Source: an uncultured Clostridia bacterium | GTDB taxonomy: Bacteria > Bacillota > Clostridia > RUG12999 | DNA: 38,206 nt | Direction of reading: 5' to 3' | Assembly (NCBI GenBank): GCA_934792465.1 | Contig: CAKVOK010000035.1 | Coordinates: 1 to 38,206, forward strand | Part shown: positions 34,164 to 38,206 of the stretch, one piece after another | How positions within the stretch are numbered: position 1 is the stretch's first letter | How the letters are laid out: each line of letters begins with the position of its first letter | The notes under the pieces: model-generated | Databases searched by the model: none | What the model was told of the DNA's origin: nothing | Seen by the model: the letters and a program-made list of their open reading frames with translations, nothing else | Position numbers and translations under genes: made by a program

Positions 34164-34966
34164 TAGCGGAAATGTTTTCGTATGATTTTATAATACGTGC
34201 GTCCGTTGTGGGGGCACTTGTATCGCTCTGCGCCGCATTGCTTGGCGTCAGTCTTGTCTTAAAAAGATATTCCATGATAGGCGACGGACTGTCCCATGTG
34301 GGTTTCGGAACGCTTGCTGTGGCAGCGGCTTTTAATTTGTCGCCGCTGAACATAACGATTCCCGTAGTTGTGATTTCTGCATTTTTTCTGCTGAAGCTGA
34401 GCGAAAACAGCAAAATAAAAGGCGACAGCGCAATCGCTTTGATATCTACGGGAGCGTTGGCTGTGGGAGTGACGGTAACATCCGTGACCAAAGGAATGAA
34501 CACGGATATAAACAATTATATGTTCGGAAGTATTCTCGCCATGGATGCGGAGGATGTTCGGCTGAGCGTTGTTTTGTCGGTTATCGTAATTGTTATGTTT
34601 GTTGTTTTTTATAACAGAATTTTCGCCGTGACATTTGACGAAACCTTTGCAAAGGCAACGGGCGTAAAAACGGATATGTATAATATGCTTATAGCAGTGC
34701 TGACCGCAGTAACCGTGGTTCTCGGTATGCGTATGATGGGAGCTCTCTTGATTTCGGGACTTGTGATTTTCCCGGCACTCACGTCTATGCGTGTCTGCAA
34801 AAGGTTTAAGAGCGTCATAATATGCTCTGCCGTAATATCGGTTGCGGGATTTTTTATCGGAATGATTTCATCGTATTTGCTGTCGCTGCCCACGGGTGCG
34901 AGCGTTGTAATCGTAAATATATTATTGTTCGGTGTGTTTTCTGCGGTTGGACGGTTTGTGAAATAA
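34160..34966 (+). CDS. znuB: Zinc ABC transporter permease, ZnuB type
   Basis: Integral membrane subunit of the cluster-9 metal importer family, 268 aa, with about eight hydrophobic segments. Characteristic sequence: SLVLKRYSMIGDGLSHVGFG near the N-terminus, and MMGALLISGLVIFPALTS later. It completes the regulator-binding protein-ATPase-permease operon and overlaps the ATPase gene by 4 bp. A hairpin with a T run follows its stop codon. Confidence 0.94.
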   Translation: MIAEMFSYDFIIRASVVGALVSLCAALLGVSLVLKRYSMIGDGLSHVGFGTLAVAAAFNLSPLNITIPVVVISAFFLLKLSENSKIKGDSAIALISTGALAVGVTVTSVTKGMNTDINNYMFGSILAMDAEDVRLSVVLSVIVIVMFVVFYNRIFAVTFDETFAKATGVKTDMYNMLIAVLTAVTVVLGMRMMGALLISGLVIFPALTSMRVCKRFKSVIICSAVISVAGFFIGMISSYLLSLPTGASVVIVNILLFGVFSAVGRFVK

Positions 34967-34988
34967 TGCTGCCGCAAGACAGCATTTT
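34965..34988 (+). terminator. Terminator after the zinc operon
   Basis: Seven-base arms AATGCTG (34965-34971) and CAGCATT (34980-34986) with an 8-base loop, followed by a short T run (34985-34988). It overlaps the stop codon of the permease gene. The stem is short, so termination may be partial. Confidence 0.6.
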
Positions 34989-35007
34989 GCAGTTCGTAGC
35001 GAAAGAG

Positions 35008-35060
35008 TTGTAAAAAACTTGCAACACATGTAATTATGTATAAATTAGTGTTTTTTACAA
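35008..35060. repeat. 11-bp perfect inverted repeat in the znuB-trkA gap
   Basis: TTGTAAAAAAC (35008-35018) is the exact reverse complement of GTTTTTTACAA (35050-35060), with 31 bp between. It lies just before the potassium-operon promoter and could be a secondary terminator or a protein site. Confidence 0.45.
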
Positions 35061-35076
35061 ATTTTCCGAATATTTG

Positions 35077-35105
35077 TTGACATACGGAGATAAGTGTGAT
35101 ATAAT
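35077..35105 (+). promoter_or_regulatory. Promoter of the potassium-uptake operon
   Basis: TTGACA (35077-35082), 17-bp spacer, TATAAT (35100-35105) with a TGA directly before the -10 (extended -10). The leader before ATG 35142 is only about 30 nt, too short for a ydaO-type c-di-AMP riboswitch. Confidence 0.88.
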
Positions 35106-35141
35106 ACTACACGAATTGATATTTGATACGAAGGGATAAAT

Positions 35142-36515
35142 ATGAACATTATAATTGTAGGCTGCGGAAAAGTCGGTCAAAAGCTTGCCGAACAGCTGAA
35201 TATGGAAGATGACCAAAATATTACCGTTGTTGATTTAAGATACCGTGTTGTTCAGGACATCATAAATCAAAACGACGTGATGGGGGTTGTGGGCAGCGGA
35301 ACAAGCCTTGAAATATTAAACGAAGCCGGAATCAAGGACGCCGATATTCTTATCGCCGTAACGGGTTCCGACGAAATAAACCTGCTTACGTGCCTTATAG
35401 CAAAGAAAGCCGGCAACTGCCGCACAATCGCCAGGGTACGAAAACCCGAATACAGCCGAGAAATAGACTTATTCAAAGACGATTTGGGACTTGCGATGAT
35501 TATAAACCCCGAACAGGCAGCCGCAAACGAAATCGCACGCATACTGAAATTTCCGTCTGCAATACAGATAGATACATTTGCGAAAGGCAGAGTAGAAATA
35601 CTGAAATTCCGAATACCCGCAAATTCCGTTCTTGACGATATGGAAATATCGGAAATCGGTCCGAAATTCAAATGCAACGTCTTGATATGCGGCGTAGAGC
35701 GCGGCGATTCGGCATTCATTCCGGGCGGTAATTTCATACTGAAAGCCGGCGACGCAATAAGCATAGTAGGCTCGCAGCAGGACACTCTGAATTTCTTTAA
35801 GAAAATAGGCATAAAAACCCACAAAGTAAAAGACACTATGATTGTAGGCGGCGGCGCAACCGCTTTTTACCTTGCGCACAATCTGCTTAAATCGGGAATC
35901 GAAGTAAAAATCATAGAACAAAATCCCGACACGTGCGACAAGCTATGCACACTGCTGCCGAAAGCCACGATTATAAACGGCGACGGCACGGAAAGCCGCA
36001 CGCTACTCGAAGAGGGCATAGAACACACAGAGTCTTTCGTTTCATTAACGAATATTGATGAGGAAAACATACTTATTTCGCTTTTCGCAAAAAGCAAATC
36101 AAGCGGAAAAGTAGTTACGAAAATCAACAGGATAACATATGACGAAGTTATAGACGATTTGCCTCTGGACACCATAGTTTATCCCAAAAATATAACAGCC
36201 GAATATATTGTACGATTCGTGCGTGCAAAGAAAAACTCAATCGGCAGCAACGTGGAAACCATGCATCTCATCCTTGACGGGAAAGCCGAAGCACTCGAAT
36301 TTCGCATCAAGGAAAATTCGCCGGTATCGAATATTATGATAGAAAAACTGCCTATCAAGGACAACACACTGATTGCGTGCATAAACAGAAAAGGCAAAAT
36401 CATAACGCCTAAAGGACAAGATGTAATCTTGCCGGGAGATACGGTAATTGTTGTAACGACAAAGGTTGGTTACAAGGACATAAGCGATATTTTTGAACAG
36501 AGGAAAAGCATATGA
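35142..36515 (+). CDS. trkA: Trk potassium uptake regulatory subunit TrkA
   Basis: 457-aa cytoplasmic gating subunit with two tandem RCK units. The first opens with IIIVGCGKVGQKLAEQL, the second with TMIVGGGATAFYLAHNLL; each is followed by a TrkA-C domain (VLDDMEISEIG, PVSNIMIEKLP). The first site binds NAD(H), judged by the glycine pattern and the acidic end of beta-2 (VVDL). Forms a ring on the TrkH channel dimer and gates potassium flux in response to nucleotides. ATG is preceded by AAGGGAT and a strong promoter. The stop overlaps the TrkH start by 4 bp. Confidence 0.95.
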   Translation: MNIIIVGCGKVGQKLAEQLNMEDDQNITVVDLRYRVVQDIINQNDVMGVVGSGTSLEILNEAGIKDADILIAVTGSDEINLLTCLIAKKAGNCRTIARVRKPEYSREIDLFKDDLGLAMIINPEQAAANEIARILKFPSAIQIDTFAKGRVEILKFRIPANSVLDDMEISEIGPKFKCNVLICGVERGDSAFIPGGNFILKAGDAISIVGSQQDTLNFFKKIGIKTHKVKDTMIVGGGATAFYLAHNLLKSGIEVKIIEQNPDTCDKLCTLLPKATIINGDGTESRTLLEEGIEHTESFVSLTNIDEENILISLFAKSKSSGKVVTKINRITYDEVIDDLPLDTIVYPKNITAEYIVRFVRAKKNSIGSNVETMHLILDGKAEALEFRIKENSPVSNIMIEKLPIKDNTLIACINRKGKIITPKGQDVILPGDTVIVVTTKVGYKDISDIFEQRKSI

Positions 36516-37948
36516 ATTACAGAATGGTATTATACACACTCGGCTGGGTTTTAAATTTTGAAGCGGTATGTATGCTGCTTCCTTTTCTTTGCGGAGCGGT
36601 ATTTCACGAACAGGAAGCAATATATTTCATAATCTGCGCATTGCTTTGCACAGCATTCGGAATACTTCTGACTTTCAGACGTCCGAAAAACAAAACGATG
36701 TATTCAAAAGAGGGCTTCGTTATCGTTGCGTTATGCTGGATAATAATGAGTATATTTGCGGCACTGCCGTTTGTGATTTCAAAATCCGTTCCGAGTTTCA
36801 TAAACGCACTTTTTGAAACCGTTTCGGGATTTACGACAACGGGTGCAACCATATTAGATGATATTGAAGCACTGCCGAAATGTATGCTCTTTTGGCGAAG
36901 CTTCACGCATTGGCTCGGCGGCATGGGCGTTTTGGTATTCATTGTATCTATACTGCCCCTTTCCGGCGGCAACAACCTCTATCTTATGAAAGCCGAATCT
37001 CCGGGACCGTCCGTAAGCAAGCTTGTACCGAGGATAAAAACCTCCGCAAAGCTGCTGTACGAAATATACACGGCTATGACGCTTCTCGAAATGCTGTTTC
37101 TTGTATTCGGCGGTGTAAGCGTTTTTGAAGCTGTTACGCTTTCTTTTTCCACTGCCGGAACGGGTGGATTTGCCACGCTAAATTCCAGTGTCGCAGAATA
37201 TTCATCGTATGTACAGATTGTACTGACTGTATTCATGGTGCTGTTCGGAGTAAACTTTACGCTGTATTATTTGCTTTTGGTTAAGCGCTTTAAAGAGATT
37301 ATCCATTCCGAGGAGCTTAAAGTATATCTCGGAATCATAATATGCGCTTCCGTCATTATCTGCATAAATGTATCCGGAATGTTCACGAGCGTTGCGGAAG
37401 CATTGAAGCACAGTGCTTTCCAGGTCGCTGCGATTATCACCACGACGGGTTTTACCACAGTCGATTTCGACAAATGGCCGGCACTTTCAAAATCGATTCT
37501 CGTGCTGCTTATGTTTATCGGTGCGTGTGCCGGAAGTACCGGCGGCGGAATGAAAGTATCGAGAATACTTATTGCGCTGAAAAGCGTTGTTAAAGAGCTT
37601 AAAATAATGGCGCACCCGAAAAGTACGCACAAGATTTCCGTAGACAACCGGCTTATCGAGCATGAGGTAATACGTTCGGTAAACGTATATATCGTTTCTT
37701 ATGCCGTAATATTTATAATATCAATGCTTATCATAAGCCTGGACAACTTTAGTTTTACAACTAATTTTACGGCTGTTGCAACCCTTATAAACAACGTCGG
37801 GCCCGGACTTGAGGGCGTAGGCCCGATACACAATTTCAACGATTTTTCGGTATTATCAAAAGTAGTCCTGATTGCAGATATGCTTATCGGACGTCTTGAG
37901 ATATTCCCGATACTTGTATTATTCTCACCCTACACATGGAAGAGATAG
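36512..37948 (+). CDS. trkH: Trk/Ktr potassium channel subunit TrkH
   Basis: 478-aa polytopic membrane protein of the TrkH/KtrB family. The four pore-loop selectivity segments are visible: SGFTTTGAT (~105-113), STAGTGGFAT (~213-222), TTTGFTTVDF (~310-320) and NNVGPGLEGVGP (~430). The mid-chain GGGMKVSRI segment is the gating-loop neighbourhood. Mediates potassium (possibly sodium-coupled) entry with TrkA. The terminus SPYTWKR matches the usual end of the family, so the gene is complete. Confidence 0.95.
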   Translation: MNYRMVLYTLGWVLNFEAVCMLLPFLCGAVFHEQEAIYFIICALLCTAFGILLTFRRPKNKTMYSKEGFVIVALCWIIMSIFAALPFVISKSVPSFINALFETVSGFTTTGATILDDIEALPKCMLFWRSFTHWLGGMGVLVFIVSILPLSGGNNLYLMKAESPGPSVSKLVPRIKTSAKLLYEIYTAMTLLEMLFLVFGGVSVFEAVTLSFSTAGTGGFATLNSSVAEYSSYVQIVLTVFMVLFGVNFTLYYLLLVKRFKEIIHSEELKVYLGIIICASVIICINVSGMFTSVAEALKHSAFQVAAIITTTGFTTVDFDKWPALSKSILVLLMFIGACAGSTGGGMKVSRILIALKSVVKELKIMAHPKSTHKISVDNRLIEHEVIRSVNVYIVSYAVIFIISMLIISLDNFSFTTNFTAVATLINNVGPGLEGVGPIHNFNDFSVLSKVVLIADMLIGRLEIFPILVLFSPYTWKR

Positions 37949-37962
37949 TAAATGAATTTATA

Positions 37963-38062
37963 AAAATGCACAGACCGCATAAAGCAAAAATGCCGACACC
38001 CAAGTGCAAAAAGTGAATTAAAACAAGGCGGCTTTAGCAAAATGCACAGACCGCATAAAGCA
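37963..38062. repeat. Imperfect tandem duplication downstream of trkH
   Basis: A 24-bp sequence beginning AAAATGCACAGACCGCATAA occurs identically at 37963-37986 and 38039-38062. A second shared motif, CACCCAAnTG...TGAATTAAAACA, follows each copy at 37997-38025 and 38095-38123. The reverse complement of GCATAAAGCAA recurs at 38165-38175. Region 37949-38206 has no credible gene, and its function is unknown. Confidence 0.7.
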
Positions 38063-38129
38063 AGAAAATGCCGATATACCGGTATAAGTGAGAACACCCA
38101 AATGTACAAAATGAATTAAAACAGATGTT

Positions 38130-38153
38130 GAAATTCGTTCGAGAACGAATTTC
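38130..38153. repeat. 11-bp-arm palindrome near the right edge
   Basis: GAAATTCGTTC and its exact reverse complement flank two bases (GA). The following bases are TAAAATAAAT, not a U-tract, so it is not a standard terminator for trkH. It may be an operator or part of the repeat family described at 37963-38062. Confidence 0.6.
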
Positions 38154-38206
38154 TAAAATAAATATTGCTTTATGCTATGAACAAACTTCGCCTCTCGATG
38201 TACTTA

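Noticed and set aside
34990..35141. Possible c-di-AMP (ydaO-type) riboswitch before trkA
   Set aside because: The predicted leader from the TTGACA/TATAAT promoter is only about 30 nt, and I see none of the conserved riboswitch core upstream.

Overview
The window looks like a Gram-positive, low-to-moderate GC member of the Clostridia (Bacillota), probably an uncultured gut- or rumen-type polysaccharide user. The evidence is secreted proteins with SLH domains and a copper-amine-oxidase-N (stalk) domain, a YesM/YesN-type two-component pair, a CUT1 sugar ABC importer without its own ATPase, consensus TTGACA-N17-TATAAT promoters and strong GGAGG-type ribosome binding sites. The genus cannot be fixed from the sequence alone.

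Region 1 (1-26.7 kb, all minus strand) is a large glycan-utilisation locus. In transcription order it encodes two cytoplasmic, distantly paralogous proteins of unassigned glycoside-hydrolase-like type (962 and 618 aa), a 1361-aa secreted clan-GH-A-like enzyme, two ABC permeases, two secreted SLH-domain proteins, two secreted proteins built from a recurring 'DDFS...W' beta module, a lipoprotein sugar-binding protein, and a second secreted clan-GH-A-like enzyme with two Ig-like (Big2) domains and a C-terminal stalk domain. A terminator-like hairpin closes the array at 3.4 kb. It is followed by a separately promoted response regulator and sensor kinase pair that probably controls the locus.

Region 2 (26.8-31.5 kb, plus strand) is a divergent catabolic operon: M20 amidohydrolase, single-chain L-serine dehydratase, atypical NAD-dependent epimerase/dehydrogenase and a DapA/NanA-family aldolase. 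It has a near-consensus promoter whose -10 is overlapped by a 26-bp perfect palindrome, a likely repressor site. The two divergent units plausibly form one pathway: surface cleavage, import, intracellular trimming, then breakdown of an amide- or amino-acid-bearing sugar. The substrate is not identifiable from sequence.

Region 3 (31.6-35 kb) has a truncated PHP-domain gene and a compact Fur-family/ZnuA/ZnuC/ZnuB zinc-uptake operon. All four genes are translationally coupled or nearly so, and a perfect 7-1-7 Fur-family box lies just downstream of the -10.

Region 4 (35-38.2 kb) is the two-gene TrkA-TrkH potassium-uptake operon, followed by a 260-bp non-coding tail of imperfect repeats and palindromes. 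No rRNA, tRNA, CRISPR array, transposase or complete mobile element was seen.
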